NCBI GenBank assembly: GCA_023101725.1
Contig: JALJCO010003464.1
Coordinates: 558,001 to 622,000 of the forward strand
Length of the DNA stretch: 64,000 bases
Direction: 5' to 3'
From: Atherinomorus stipes
Taxonomy: Eukaryota > Chordata > Actinopteri > Atheriniformes > Atherinidae
The position numbers were made by a program, and so were the translations under genes. The notes beneath the pieces are model-generated. The model had not been told where the DNA came from, searched no databases, and worked only from the letters and a program-made list of their open reading frames with translations. Every line of letters starts with the position of its first letter. Positions within the stretch are counted from its first letter, which is position 1. Below, one piece after another: positions 1 to 12,923 of this stretch.

Positions 1-1348
1 CGCAAACAAAACAACAACCAGAACAAGATTATTATTTGTTTAACAACTTAACACAACTCTGAACAAACAATGCCAACTGGACATTCAATCTTTCTCTGCT
101 GAACGAGGTGTTATTACAGTTTCTGCGATGCTTCAACAGCTTTCCCTGTTGGCACAAGCATCAGCTCAGACGTTAAAAAGGCAAGCAGCCTGGTCTCCAT
201 ATCTCCATGATGTAGGAGTAGACAAGTCGAAACCAGGGAGAGAAGAGTAGCTTACGTGCAGATTAGTTCAGAAGTGTAAAACATGGTTTCTAACATTTCC
301 GTGCGATATTCCTATTCCCACTGAGGGACTGTGCAGTACAGTTAGGGCCTGTCAAACCAGACAGCATTTGCTAGCAGCGAAGCTAACGGTGTTTCCTCTG
401 TTTGTGAATACTGTCATTCAGTGCTTCCTCTCTAAAATTACAAGTACATCATTTATTATTCTTATTTCACAACGTTAATAATGAAAACTTGTTCTCCACA
501 AGGTTTAAAGGCTTTCATGAATTTAAATTACCTTAATGTTTCTCTTGTCCGCCGTTCTCCTCTTCCTGACCGACTGGAAAACTCCGCCCACTACTTGTGC
601 GCATGTGCGCGGTTTCGTCATGTGTCAGGTTGCAGCACATTGCCAGTGACGCTAGTGTGAATTAATGTATTAGACCTGAATCATGTTTAGTCATGTTTTT
701 GTACAGACTGAGGTCTGCACTTGCACAAGATTGTCTAGCGTTTATCCTTCTGCTGAATGTTTCCTTGTTTTTATGTTGAGAGATAAATAAACAACTTAAT
801 ATGTCTGAAATATAAATAGTTTTATTGATTGCATACAGATAGACTTTCAAATTTCAGTAATTCATTACATTCAATACATGTGTAATTAGTGCATTTATAT
901 AAAATAGCTAGAAACCAATTAAAAAGATAAATTAAAAAACTATAGCTTACATGGGATTCCATGGACAGCCATGGGAGAATTTTTTTTTTAAAATATTTTT
1001 TTTCAAGTTTCAAGTCCTATAAAAACAGAACAGAAAAAAACAAAACAAAAACAAAAAATAAAACAAAACAAACATGTTTGGTAAATGCAATTTAAATCAT
1101 ACTTTTTTTTTTTTTTTTTACATTATTTTTATTTAAAAAAAATATTAAGCAGCAACTGCTGAATGTGCTTAAGTACATGTATGGTCAGAATGCTTATAAT
1201 TATGTATAAATTACATATCAATAACTCAATTACTCAAAGAGATTATACAGTAATTGTGGAAAGCCTGGTATTGGCAACATAGCTTGCAAATGCTACATAA
1301 AACCTTATTCATTCAATTGAAAGATTAAGGAGTTTTCTCCCTTTCTTG

Positions 1349-1351
<3 letters not shown>

Positions 1352-1414
<63 letters not shown>
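1352..1414. repeat. (TA)n microsatellite
   Basis: An almost uninterrupted alternating TA tract of about 60 bases, broken once by a short T run near 1383-1387. An open frame over it encodes only Tyr-Ile repeats and is not a gene. Confidence 0.95.
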
Positions 1415-1419
<5 letters not shown>

Positions 1420-2161
1420 TGGCTTGTCTTGCAAGCCCAGCATGCTGTTAAACCTGAGATTTTTCATGATGGTAAGTAAAAGATTTCACAAAAGTCAGAG
1501 TGTTTTGTTTAAAGGTAGTTCCTTGATGTTTGCAGTCAGGTTCATGACTGTCTTATGGTATCTAGAATTCGCTGATACTTTGAGAAACCAATTATGTTCA
1601 CTTTTTAGGAGCTAATGCTGTTTTTTGTTTGTTTGCTCGTTTTCAGCCACCACACATACCTCTGTTGACAGTGACTAAAGAGTGCAGTTTAAATATAATT
1701 TGTCCACAATCCTGGTTTTAAAACACCTCTGGATTCTCTAAATGTTGCTTTCACACTTTAGACATTGACTTCACAGGAAAAGTTTCACTCTTGATGCCTC
1801 TGTTTCTTATCTACATATTCGATAAATCAATGTTGCACTTCCACTCCTGTGCCAGAGATCTGTCCTGCAGCCTCTTTGCAATTTTGTTATAGGCTGCCTA
1901 AGGGAAATATTGTTTTCTATCAGAAAGTTTGTCTTCCCAACTTTGCCACAATATTTGTTTTATTTTTACATTTGAAAAATGAAAAGGAACAGTACATCAT
2001 AAAAATTGCTTTAACTTGTAATTCCTTCCATATTTGTATGTATTTCTTTTAACTTAACAATGAAACTTAATAAGCTGTATTCATTGAGACTTTTTCATAC
2101 AACTGCATGTCACAGTTCATGAAATGTTGCTTAATTTCTATTCAGTTCAAAGTTCATCTTG

Positions 2162-2167
2162 TTTATT
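2162..2167 (-). terminator. Candidate usp21 poly(A) signal
   Basis: The plus strand reads TTTATT, which is AATAAA on the minus strand, about 340 bases past the usp21 stop codon. Another minus-strand AATAAA lies near 820 and could serve a longer 3' UTR. Sequence alone does not decide between them. Confidence 0.45.
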
Positions 2168-2507
2168 TGGGTTCATATTAGCAAGCATGAATCATGATTA
2201 TCAGCATTAAGAGCTCAGCATCACGTGGAAGTACATCACTCTTGCCTGAGAACTAGAGCACAGAGACTCTTAGTGCTACAGACTGCCTGAGCTGTCTCAG
2301 TTTTCTCACTGAGGAGATTCAGATGCATGTCCAAGATTTAAGCCCCTCTCTTTCTTTCTCTTCCTCATAGTTTGAGGGAGTGCCCATTGAGTATCAGAAG
2401 TTTCTAATGTAGATGTCAGGAATTCAACACAGCTGCTTCTATTTGTTTCTATGGACACAGAAGGTAAGGTTGCTCTGATTGGCTGCCTGGCTCAGCCAGT
2501 CGCAGAT

Positions 2508-5500
2508 CTATTTCCTGACGGTGGCGGTGCTGTTGCTGCGCTGGTAGAACAGCACATAGGCTTGACTGGTCTGAAGCTGGTTCTCTGCAACTGGGGTCAC
2601 ACTACAGGTGGGAAAATGGAGAAGAATCATGAGAAGGAGCTGCAGAGTACAAAACTACCTTAATAAAAAAAACTAGTTCAGTGTCTACAATATACAGGTG
2701 ACAGAGCACTGCAAATCAAAACTAAATGTTATGCATGTGGGTGAGTCTCACCTGGAATCGTTGCAGAAGCACCAACCCTTTTCATCTAAACAGCAAGCTG
2801 TGTAATGGCCCATATTCACTGTCCCAGCATGGTTACATATTGCATATAAATCATAAAGAACTGAGCCTGTGGAGGAAAACATACACATATTAAGCTCTAA
2901 AATACTTTGAAACAATCATAAGTTTGATTATTTTATCTCTATAACAAAGCACAATAAAACTGCAGTTATAAGGATACAAGCATAGAATACAGACTGGTTT
3001 CACATCCTAAGTGAATAAGTACCCTCTTTTATAGGGTCCCACAAATTGGAGAAAGTAGTATAGTTGTACAGTAAATAATATGTTTATTTTCAACACTTTT
3101 AAAAATTACAATAATAGTCGGAATCAAGTTTTCTCCTTTTTAATGCTTTAACCACAGAAGTCTTCAGTTGTTTGTTTTCAGGTCTGTCTACTGGCAAATA
3201 AGATACTGCTTAATCATGTTAAAATCAGGTAACTTACTCAGTCATGGCAGAATATTTATCCTCTTTAACTTTAAAACCTCCTGATGGCTCTTGCAGTGTG
3301 TTTGCAGGCCATTATTTATCTGTATTTTGTATAAAGGTTAATCTGAGAAGACCGTACACTCAAAGAATGTTGATGCAGAACTGGAACGGCTTTTATAAAA
3401 TGTGTAAAAGTTCAAACTTTTTTTCATTGTTAGGCTTAATAATGCCACCTCTGTTTTTATCCCCACAGAATAAATTCAACTATTAACTTGGTCATTATGT
3501 TCCTGCTGATTGTTTTGCTTGAAGCATGTTTAACTTGCATTAAGAGCTTCTTTTAACACATTGATGGTTTTATCAGTTTCAAATTGCACACAGAAAAAAT
3601 GTGAAGAAACAGCCCCTCACCTGCCCACAAAACAGCTTTAAAGCCAATTTTCTAATTCACTTTCTTCCCATAAAAATAAAGTTCTGCATATTTAGAAGCT
3701 GTAGTTTTAAAACAGTTCCAGTTGGATGTAAAAATCTCTCATTAAACTAGTGAATCTAACCCCCTTCATACCATGTTTTGATTAATGGCTAATTAAAAAA
3801 AAGAACAAACAAAAAACAGGTGTCAGTATTCAAATATCTCCTGACTAAACTGTACAGTTAGTCAGATTTTCAAGATTATTAGCTATTATAGAATAGTCAG
3901 GGATTATGAATTATTATAAAATATATAAAAAAAAAAATCAAATTAATTATTCAGAAGCTATTGATTATATTCTTTTATATCATAATGTTCCATTACAATG
4001 CATTTTATGTTATTTATTGCTTGAAATATTAGTTTTGTAATTTATTGTTTTTCAAATAAAGATGGAAAGAAATACTTGTGTATTGTTCTTGTGACAAAAT
4101 CTGCATATTGTGATCACAACTGTCTCTTCTAACCACAATTTCTAGGACAACAAAGACATGAAATGTCACTATTCACCCAGTCCCATCTGTAGAGAGCAAG
4201 CTCAACCATGAACAGGTAACTCAAGCATACATGTCAAAGGGGTAACTGCTATATATGTAAATCATGTACATGGATAAACAAAAAGAAATGTAGTTACCAC
4301 AGTCGACAGGTCCATAGGGTCCGAGGTCCAGATTAGTGAGTGGGAAAGACACATGCACTGTGCTTTTACTGATAGACCACCGGGATGTTGTAAAGCGATT
4401 TAGATCTGATCCAGACTGTTAAGTATCTGCACATGACACATTTTTGTTCAAAGAATCACAATTAAATAAAATAAAACCTATCATAAATTATAATAAATAT
4501 AGAATATAGTATGATGAAAATGCATTGTTTTCATAATGAATACAATAAGAGTTGTTGCCAAGGATACGGATCACTATAACCTGGGGAAACCTCTGGATGG
4601 AGAGCCTCTTTGTGCACTCTGTACGCCTGTTACACCTCTCACACATCTGAGAAAAGCAGAAAGACACAAAACTCATATTTTCAAATGATTTTTGAATCCA
4701 CAGAAATGTTTGTGTAAAATGTATCCAGATGTTTGAGCTTTATGGGTAACGGCGTGTTCAAATATTTCTCATTTAATCAAATGAAGGAAAATGTTTTCTT
4801 GAATTTTTGGCCTATAAGACACAAGTAGCAACTTTAAGCCAAATTATATTTCCTGCAGTTTTCTTCAAAATTTAAATGGACAAACATAATTAATTTGCAA
4901 AACACATGTTATAGATGAAAAAAAAATCTTTTTTAATTATTTCCTGTGTGTGTCTCTGGGAGCTTTAATCATATAGACAGACACACCAGTCAGTCTGTGG
5001 TTGCTAAGAGTTGTGGTTAACTTACTGGGGAATTCTCCTTGTCCAGTTTTTCCTCCTGAGAAAAGAGGTCCAGGCACTCCCGCAGCGTCACCTCCCCTCC
5101 GGAGCTCCTCTTGGGGATTGGCAGCGACAGATCGCAGAACACATCAAATGTGTTGGAGTAATGCGAGCAAATCGAGCAATGCAGTGAGCTCCGCAGCTGA
5201 CCTGAGAACAAGTCTGTTAAAAGGGGAACAAGAATAATCACACATTGCCTTCTGTGAACTTCTGTTGATGAGACCGATGGAACAATATTGCTGGATTGAC
5301 CTCCTCACCTACTATTATGCTGTCATCTCTCTCCAAGTGTTTCTTCCACATGACAGCTGCCTCTTCTGAAAGCCTATGGAGCACAGAAATTAGGGCAAAA
5401 CAGCAAAATGTGGTCACAAGAGGGGCATCGAAGTGTCAAGGAGAGATTTTTCTTTCCACATACACACCTAATTCTGGCATATTTTTGCTCGGCCTCCTTC

Positions 5501-6838
5501 CCCGTTCTTCTAATGTAAGGTCTGCGATTTATTTCAGTATGCAGCTTGTCCAGTAGGAACCTGAGGAATTCCTGAGCATCCTGCTGACTGGGTTAAACAC
5601 AGACAGAGCTGTCTATCACAATCCAGCCTCTTGCTCATAACAAATATAAAAATGTTTCTACAAGTGACATGGTTCTGTTTTATCAAAACATGCCTGCAAT
5701 TGATTGCATTTAAATAATGAAAAAAAGTACCTGTGCATAAGTTTATTAACTTCAAGAAAAAGGTGAAATCCACGTTCTCACCTGTAACCACTGAAGTAAG
5801 GCACCGCTTCTTTAAAAATACTGTAAAACTGCCGAGGATTTACTACTGCATCTCCTTCATTCACATCCCAGATGCCTGACAGCACCTGAGAGAAAGCTGA
5901 CGTTGGAAAGAAGGGCAACAATAAAAACAGGTAAAAACCAAACATGGGACAAGAGAGCAACCAAACATGGGAAGAGAGAGAATACCTTCCATGAGCTTAG
6001 CATCTTCTTTAGAGAACTTCTCATGCTTGTAGGACTTCATGAGACAGTAATTGCGCAGGCCACACGTATGAGACAAACACTGCACCACTGCATTCAGAAA
6101 ACACTAACACAAACACAAGGTGGAGGGAAAAAATCGACATGTTGATGCCAAAATTATTTTGGTAATTTTGCTACTCAAGGCTCCATCAGCCATCTTTTAA
6201 CACTTACTGTATTTCCTATGTTTCTAAGGCCAACCCTTCCACTTCCTAAAGTGAGTGGCTCTTTCTGCAAATATAAAAAAAAGACTGGATCAGAGCTAAA
6301 CATTCATTTCCTCTGCAAATGCAGTGCTGTTACTGTATGCTAATTTGTCTGTCATGTGTCCTACTGTTTGACCCCTGGCTGTACTGATGCTAAATGTGAC
6401 TGTCTGCCTTAACCCCGCCATGTTAGCATGTGTGTAACTTTGGTAGGACAGATTTAGCCTTCTTATCTCATCAGCATAACAAGAGAGGCTAAAACGAGGT
6501 CAGTCTCAAGCATTCATCCTATTAGAGACCACAAGGAGTGCTGACAGGTGCGTAAACACGTGTGTGGGGGTGTGTGTTGCACCTTAATGCCTCCACTCAC
6601 TCTCTTTGTCTGTGTTTACATTTTCCTTATCCGCATCACATAATTTACACAAAAGGTTTATCGTGTATTGTTTTGTCCAAACCTCATTGTCAGCAACCAG
6701 GAGCAGGCCCATCAGTGATGTGTAGAGTACAGACTGGGAGATGTCGGCGGTCTCTCTTTGTAGTCCTTTCTGGGACACCAGGGTTCGACACAGGGCCTCA
6801 CATGAGGTCTCTACATTGACGCCACTGGAACCAGGCAT
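2508..6838 (-). CDS. usp21: Ubiquitin-specific protease, USP21-like
   Basis: Cysteine deubiquitinase that cleaves ubiquitin from protein substrates. Coding exons (minus strand, 5' to 3'): 6838-6683, 6264-6208, 6103-5986, 5896-5782, 5587-5468, 5373-5309, 5213-5026, 4646-4568, 4405-4298, 2866-2752, 2601-2508. They sum to 1215 nt with all phases consistent, giving 404 aa. The Cys box GLRNIGNTCFLNAVVQCL carries nucleophile Cys72. A QQDAQEF box follows. Two CxxC pairs (CSIC and CERC) form the zinc finger. The His box MGHYTA holds His356 and CNDSS holds the third catalytic residue Asn371. Wording such as FDVFCDLSLPIPK, HLNRF and QAYVLFYQ is closer to USP21 than to USP2. The N-terminal region before the catalytic domain is only about 60 aa, against about 200 in human USP21. 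The ATG at 6838 has an in-frame stop 12 bases upstream. One intron (4406-4567) looks U12-type. The USP2/USP21 group is certain; the exact orthologue is likely. Confidence 0.9.
4406..4567 (-). other. Probable U12-type (minor spliceosome) intron of usp21
   Basis: Read on the minus strand, the intron begins GTATCCTTGG, which fits the U12 5' splice-site consensus RTATCCTT. Near its end it has TACTTAAC, one mismatch from the U12 branch site TCCTTAAC, about 12 bases before the acceptor CAG. It has no polypyrimidine tract. The splice is fixed by frame: it joins VIVI to HLNRF at a codon split after the first base. All other introns in the four genes start with ordinary U2-type donors. Confidence 0.75.
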
Positions 6839-8056
6839 CCTATTGAACTAGCCAACTTTTGTCTGAAGAGGCAGACAAAAAATATCCCGAAACAAGCAGT
6901 AGGACCTTTCCACCAAAAAAAACAAAAACAACTCAGCCTTGAGGTTTACACCTGAGTCTGGGTGAGCTGGATCCCCTAATTTCATTCACGTGCAGAATGA
7001 AAGGAGAGGTAGTATGCAAGCCGTATGATCAAAGAAATAGTCCGTTTGTTCTAGTAGTCATGTACGATGGAGCAGTTCCCTGCTTTTCCAGGAGAATGAA
7101 GTTGGATGACATTCACAACTGTGGGGAAACAACAGGAAATTTGTGAAGGAGCATCTATGGTAAATTCTTTTGTTGCTAAGATTTTCATTGCTCCAACTCT
7201 CAGGGCTAGTGTCAATATTTTAATGCAAGAAAACTCTAAAAGTCAAAGTCTGTTCATTTACACATGCAACTACAAATATTCCATCTAATTTTTTAGGGAT
7301 CTCACTCCAAGTCTTCATTGAAAGCAAGGTTGAACCTGTATGCCTGTTCAGTTATGTAAGCAACAAGACATTGCATGCAAGTTTAACAACCAATCAAAGC
7401 CTACTCACCGTTTTATGCAGATAAAAGGTAATGTCCAACAAATAAAGCAGGGTCCTAGTAATGCATAATAAATATAATATAAAATATACAGAGCGGTTTG
7501 GACTCACCTGATCACTTGTTCACTCTATCTGTGGACAAACTGTCCCAACCAAAATGTTCCCATCATCTGCTGAGCTGTTAAAAATGCATAAGGGGACGTC
7601 TACTGTTTCACTGTGGGCTAGAACTGAAAGTCTACCTCTCTCCCCTGTCCTGTCACCGGTGTCAGAGAGAGAAAGACCGAGAGACAGAGAGAGTGAAAAA
7701 CAGAAAGGGAGGGAGGATAATCATCTCTAATCTTTTCTCTGTAGATCTCGTTGGCTATACATAGCCGCGTCATTGTGCACTTTCCCATGAGAGCCTCAAC
7801 AATCTTTTAAGTGTCAGTTTATTAAAACACAACAACAAATACATTTCTCATGGCATATTCACATTCTGTAATACTGTTTCCAGTCTGCACAGTCCTCATC
7901 AGAACATTCACAAAAAGCTAAATAGGAAAATAAACCTTGTAACAAAAAAAAAAATGTGTGTGTGGCGTTACTACAATCATATTTCACAAACAGTCCCTTT
8001 TTTTTTCACTCTCATCCACAAATACTCCACAGGCCACTTGGCGATAAGTCTGACAG
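6839..8056 (-). promoter_or_regulatory. usp21 5' UTR, candidate first exon and promoter side; GEF 3' end
   Basis: The first coding exon of usp21 probably extends to 6862, where the minus strand reads CTGCCTCTTCAG just upstream. A strong minus-strand donor (GATCAG then GTGAGT) at 7507/7508 marks a likely non-coding first exon reaching to about 7.6 kb. A purine-rich GAGA tract at 7665-7720 lies just upstream. The right part, about 7.8-8.06 kb, is the 3' UTR of the neighbouring GEF gene. The transcription start is inferred, not seen. Confidence 0.5.
7818..7823 (-). terminator. Candidate poly(A) signal of the RhoGEF gene
   Basis: AATAAA on the minus strand, about 235 bases past the GEF stop codon at 8057. 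It implies a short 3' UTR ending near 7.8 kb, tail-to-head with usp21, whose first exon would start only about 150-200 bases further on. Confidence 0.55.
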
Positions 8057-11000
8057 TCAGCGACTGGTGTGGTCTGCCATGTCCGTGTCTGAGCTGAGGC
8101 TGAGCTCAGCTATGTGACACAGGGCGGGATCAGGGTGAAGGGAGAGCTGCGACTGGCTGGTCTGAGCGGTCCTGTCTCGCGACTGCACAATGGCTTGGCG
8201 CAGGCAGGTGATCCACTGCTGCTTGCTGAATGAGTCGTTGGCCTGCAGGCTGTAAGGGTTGGCTTTGGCGCGCCCTCTGCTGCTCACACGGAAACAATTC
8301 TTCACTACGAGAAGGCAAAAAAAAGGGAAGGAAGCAACTGAGTGAAAGCAAACCAGGAGGTTTCAGTTCAGCGAATGTGTTAAAGTGGCACAGCTCACAG
8401 TGCAGGGGTTTATCACTATTTCACTTTATAATGAAATAACAAAAATAAAGAAAATCAGTTTACTCAGAAAAACTTTGAAAACAAAAGAATGAAGAATTTC
8501 CAGAATTAAAACCATCATTCGTTGCAGGATGTTATTATACAAAAGTAATACTCAAGTAACTTGTGTTCATTTATGCTACCTTTATCGTTCCCCCCAGTGA
8601 ACGCTCCTCTGAAGGTACCTCCTCCACCAGCTTCACCATCTGGAATCTCCTCCAAATTTATCGAGGCGTTGGGCAGTGGCTGTCGGTACACATGAAACAC
8701 CTCCCCGAGCTCTCTGTCCTCCCCCGGTCTGGTCAGCACCAAAGCCAACTCAAACAGGAACACGTGCAGCCGCTGATACAGAGAAAGACACACAGTATAG
8801 ACGCACATATGCAGTTGTGTTAAAAGTAATTAAGATATGACACTTTCAGGATACAGTCAAGCATCAAGACAGGGCAATCTAACATCAGACAATGGAACAT
8901 TAGAGGAAATACGGCAGAAAGTTACCTGTCCTTTGTTATTCTTGAGCTCTCCGTGGCAGTAGAGGAAGCGGGATTGCTGAATCTCTGATAGTCTCTGGCT
9001 GTCTTCAAGGTAGATGAGACCCCTCCTGTAAAACTGGCACTCTGCCTCCCCTGTCTTCTTGTTCACCTCAGCCACAATGCTCTGGATCAGCTCCAACTGA
9101 GGAGAACAAAGCATTGAATATTACACAAGTTTCAATGGTCATTTTAGTCAGTGAGATAATGTCTCATGTCTCAGGCTGCAGTCTAAACAAGATAAAGGAT
9201 TATATGAGATATCTAGTTGGGATAAAATAGTGTTGCATGTTCAGAGGAAGACTGCTGCAGGCAATTTAACTCCAAAGCCGTAACACATTAGCCATTTCTC
9301 CCTCCTCATTTTTCTTGATGTCATGTAATAACAGACTCATCCAAATTTCTATTTCCAAGCTTCCAATGACTAATCACATGATTACTGCCTTTTAAAGATT
9401 CTGAGTTTTCAAACTCTTCATTGTTTCAAATCAAACTCACCACTCAGAGATCAGACATAAGAAAATATGAATGTAGGTTGTAATGCATGTTTATAACGTT
9501 TTAGTGCCTTAAATATGTTATTTCCCCCTAATTTGTCATCATTTGCCCTTTTTTAAAAAACAACCAGCATTCATTTTGGTCATTCCAATGAGTGAATTCT
9601 GAATGCCCTCACAGGTTTGAAATAAGAAGGACGAGTGTTCGGACACCTCACAGTGTTGGAGTCCAAAGTCCAAAAGTCCTTGAAGTTATCTTTTTGATTC
9701 AGCTATCATGTTGAGTATGGGAATGTGTGAGCAAATACTGTAGACGTGCTCATCCTAATGACTACATTACACCAACTCACAGCATCGGGCAACGTGTCCT
9801 CATCCGGGTGCTCCGGAGGCGTGCACTTCTGTATCTCTTTCAACAAGAGAGGGTATTTGACCAGACGGCTCCGAGGGAGATCGAGAAAGTTCCACAAGTC
9901 CAATTTCCTGCTGAAGGAAGACTCCTGGCACAGGCGCAAGAAGTGTTCAACTCTTTTCTCCTGCTTTTTCTGGTCCAGCAAGGCTTTGGCCCCCACCTGG
10001 TTACAGCAATACGTGACATAGGCTTCCAGACAAGGGAACTGTGAAGAGAAATACAGGAAGCATGAAAAATACAGCAAGAAAAAAGCTGGCATGTGCACTG
10101 AATGAACGTGAGCAAAGAGTGAGCGTGAGTAAAGGTTTCCATGGAGACTCTCACCCAGTTCAACAGAGTAGGCCCCACCTCCCCAACTGTCTTCTCTGAC
10201 CCCCTAAGCCGTTCCAGGCGACTCAGTAGATCTGGTATGAAGTAAATAGAGGATAGTCAAACTTATGCTAACTTTATGTCAGTATTATTACAGCTCAAAC
10301 ACAAAAAAAGACGGACAAGAATATCAACTGAGCTCATCCAGATCTTCGTACCTGAAATAAAGAATGACATCAGCTGGCATTTATAACCTTAACTTGCACA
10401 TTTAGTTCCAATAAGTTTCAAAATATCATTTAAACACTACCAATAAACATTTATTATTTATTTATGTACTATTTATTACATACATCACTAAATAGTTCAC
10501 ACAGCCCTGTTAAGTTGAGACAGATTATGCAGAAATATAACCACATATGATTCAGCTAAAATTCAGCCGGATGGTATCTAATCATCGTTCCACTTTAGTT
10601 GGTGTAAATACATGATCAGGAAATGAGGACGTGTACTCGTGCACAGACAGAAACTAAGACAAAGATGAGGATTTACCTTCATGCAGGGGAATGAGGGCGT
10701 CCAGAGTACCGAAGATCTGTCCAAGCTCGCTCTCTGTCATTATGTCCAACTTAAGCATTGGTTCATAGTATACCTAGCAGAATAAACATACCAGGGAGAG
10801 AGAGAGAGGGTACTGGAGTGAGAGGAAGCAACTGCAATGGTTGACACATGTTAAAATATGTTCAAAATGGTCTTTTCAGGTGGAGCTGTTTGGTAAACAA
10901 GTACCTTCTTGACCAAACTGAGGTCGTCTATGAGTTGTCTCTCTCCTTGTGTTAGCTCATAGATCACCTGCACAAGAGTTCATGCAGTTTAGCAAATGCA

Positions 11001-12923
11001 AGCAGCACCTCCAGCATGTCATTGACAACACATTTCCCACAGTTGCATAAGATGTAAACTGCTTGGACAGACAACATGAGCTCTCACAGCTGATTGTTCA
11101 ATAAAGGAAGTTGAGCTTGCTGTGCCAGCTCACATCCTCTTTCATAATACTCATGAAGAGCAGCTTCAGTGAAATGAAGAGACACCCACATTGCAACCAC
11201 AGCTCCGCACTTTGAGCCATATACCTCATTACAAAAAAAAAAAAAAAAAGCCAATTATAGTTTTCAGAAGGTTTGGTTATTGCAGCCAAGGTAAGGCAAA
11301 CTGTGCCACGCACCTCTTGCCGTTTAATTTCCTTCGCTGTAAGGTCATGGTTCTCCACAGTATCACTCCAGCACTGGCTGTTGCGGCGACGTGGAAATGA
11401 TGAGGGTTTTGTGCGGGTACGCAGGGGAGCTGGGGGCAGAGGTCGAGCATCTGTGCGAAAGCTAATAGAACGCTGTGAAAAAAGAGGAGTTGTTTATCTG
11501 CATGGAAAAGCCATTAGTTTGTCTTTTTATGCAACAGGAATGAGATGGAGTTGGTGCACCGTTACCGAAATAGACTGTCCAATGCGCATCAGAGCAGGTT
11601 TCTTCACTGGGGTTATGACACCTGTTAGGCTGTTAGACTTCCCCACAGGTTTCACTCTTTTATTACTGGGCTCCTGATGAAGAAAACGCCTCTTAAATAT
11701 AAGAATCCAGTTTAGGAGTGTTTTCACAAAATCCTCCATAAGCCTCTCAGAGCCTTTACACAGAACATGCATGTGCATGTGGAACCTCACCTCTGAATCT
11801 TTTATATGGTCAGACTTAATTTCATTTTCCTCCTCTTCCTCGTCATCCTGATGTACAGAAAAAGTAAGAAGTGAATTAGACATGATAGAGGGCAGGAAAA
11901 TGGAAAAAAAGAGAGATGTCAAGAGGGGTAAGATGTTGCATGGTGCAGATCTCTCATTTCCTGTGTGTGTCTTTCAATGAGGAAGAAGGTTAAAACGAAG
12001 CCTCAGTAGTGAAAGACAAGATGTCTGCCTGTTTTTCTTTTTTTTTTTTTTAACCCCACAAACCACATCTGCTGTACATTTAATGTAGCAACAGCGAAAA
12101 ATTGGCTGAGATACTACAGGTTAAAAAATGCGACAATTCATCAGATTTAAAACAGCAAAACAAGGAAATCTGAAATGCTGAGAAATATCAGCTGCAAAGC
12201 AGCAAGATGCAAAGTAAGGCTCTCCAAGTTTGTGAAACAAAAAGTTTTAATGGCTTCACAGCTGAACAAAATGTTGACAACTTATGTCAGTTCTGCACTC
12301 AGCACTGTGGTCACAAAGGTAAAGTTGACTAACTTCCGCTAGTCACTGAGAAATGCACACACATAACTATGGTTCATCTCTGATTATTACTAACCTCCAT
12401 GATTCGAATCACAGTTTCACAGACTGGGTCTTGTTTTCTCTTCTTCTGAAAACAGAAATGTATGTGAAAAGTGATTCCCCCCCCCCCCCCCCCCAATATT
12501 TGAAAATGTGGCAGTTGATGGTCCTTAGAATGATTGAAACATCTGTAAAGTGGGTAGCTTACCCCAGCGTGGTCACAGAGAACAGACTGAGTCTCTCCTG
12601 ACCTAAAAACACAAACATTCATGTACAAATATCATCTTCATTTATTGCATTTAGATTAAATCTAAAGTGTAATACTAAAGACATTTTTCTGCCTCAGGCT
12701 CTGCAAATCACATTTTTGTGCAGAACGTCAACACTGAGGTGCTTGAGTTTTATCATTATGTGCACCAACTTGAAACCAGTCATTCCTCCTATGTAATAAA
12801 CCTGATGTTGGTCCAATACCAATCTCAATAACCATATGCAGAAATAACAGACACAAAATTATATTGTTGCGAAAAGGCATCATACCAGGAAGTCTTCGCT
12901 TCGCCAGTCTCCTCCACTTCCAT
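8057..12923 (-). CDS. Rho guanine nucleotide exchange factor, ARHGEF3/NET1 family
   Basis: DH-PH exchange factor; known family members load GTP onto RhoA/RhoB. Coding exons: 12923-12886, 12602-12563, 12445-12395, 11847-11791, 11673-11566, 11472-11314, 10967-10905, 10773-10677, 10231-10155, 10038-9781, 9096-8926, 8772-8580, 8304-8057. They sum to 1560 nt, 519 aa, all phases consistent. The N-terminal part has a basic KKRK stretch (possible nuclear signal), an acidic run around residue 45, then EPSNKRVKPV, shared with ARHGEF3 and NET1. The DH domain spans about residues 145-325 and contains the signature LDLWNFLDLPRSRLVKYPLL; the PH domain (about 350-460) contains LHVFLFELALVLTRP and SLQANDSFSKQQW. 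The start is the first ATG after an in-frame stop and has a good context (AAAAGATGG). The C terminus ends DHTSR and lacks the PDZ-binding ETLV end of human NET1. It is probably a third, fish-retained paralogue (zebrafish arhgef3l is a candidate name), so I leave the symbol blank. Confidence 0.92.
12477..12494. repeat. Poly(C) tract in a RhoGEF intron
   Basis: Eighteen C in a row, about 30 bases upstream (minus-strand sense) of the exon that ends at 12445. On the transcribed strand it is a G run close to the acceptor. Confidence 0.95.

Larger units (their letters stand above)
1..2507. other. Left flank of usp21, no confirmed gene
   Basis: I find no exon with a recognisable protein. The stretch from 540 to 660 is richer in CpG than its surroundings and could be a promoter edge of a gene lying off the left end, but nothing confirms that. 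Much of 1640-2507 probably belongs to the 3' UTR or downstream flank of usp21, which is transcribed leftward. Short open frames here have no family signature and one is only translated TA repeat. Confidence 0.4.

Noticed and set aside
1346..1615. Open frame of Tyr-Ile repeats
   Set aside because: Translation of the (TA)n tract; same for the frames at 41413-41945.
5309..5365. Acceptor CTTTCAG ending the usp21 exon at 5365
   Set aside because: It breaks the frame with the preceding exon; the CCATAG acceptor (exon end 5373) restores IRLSEEAAVMW.
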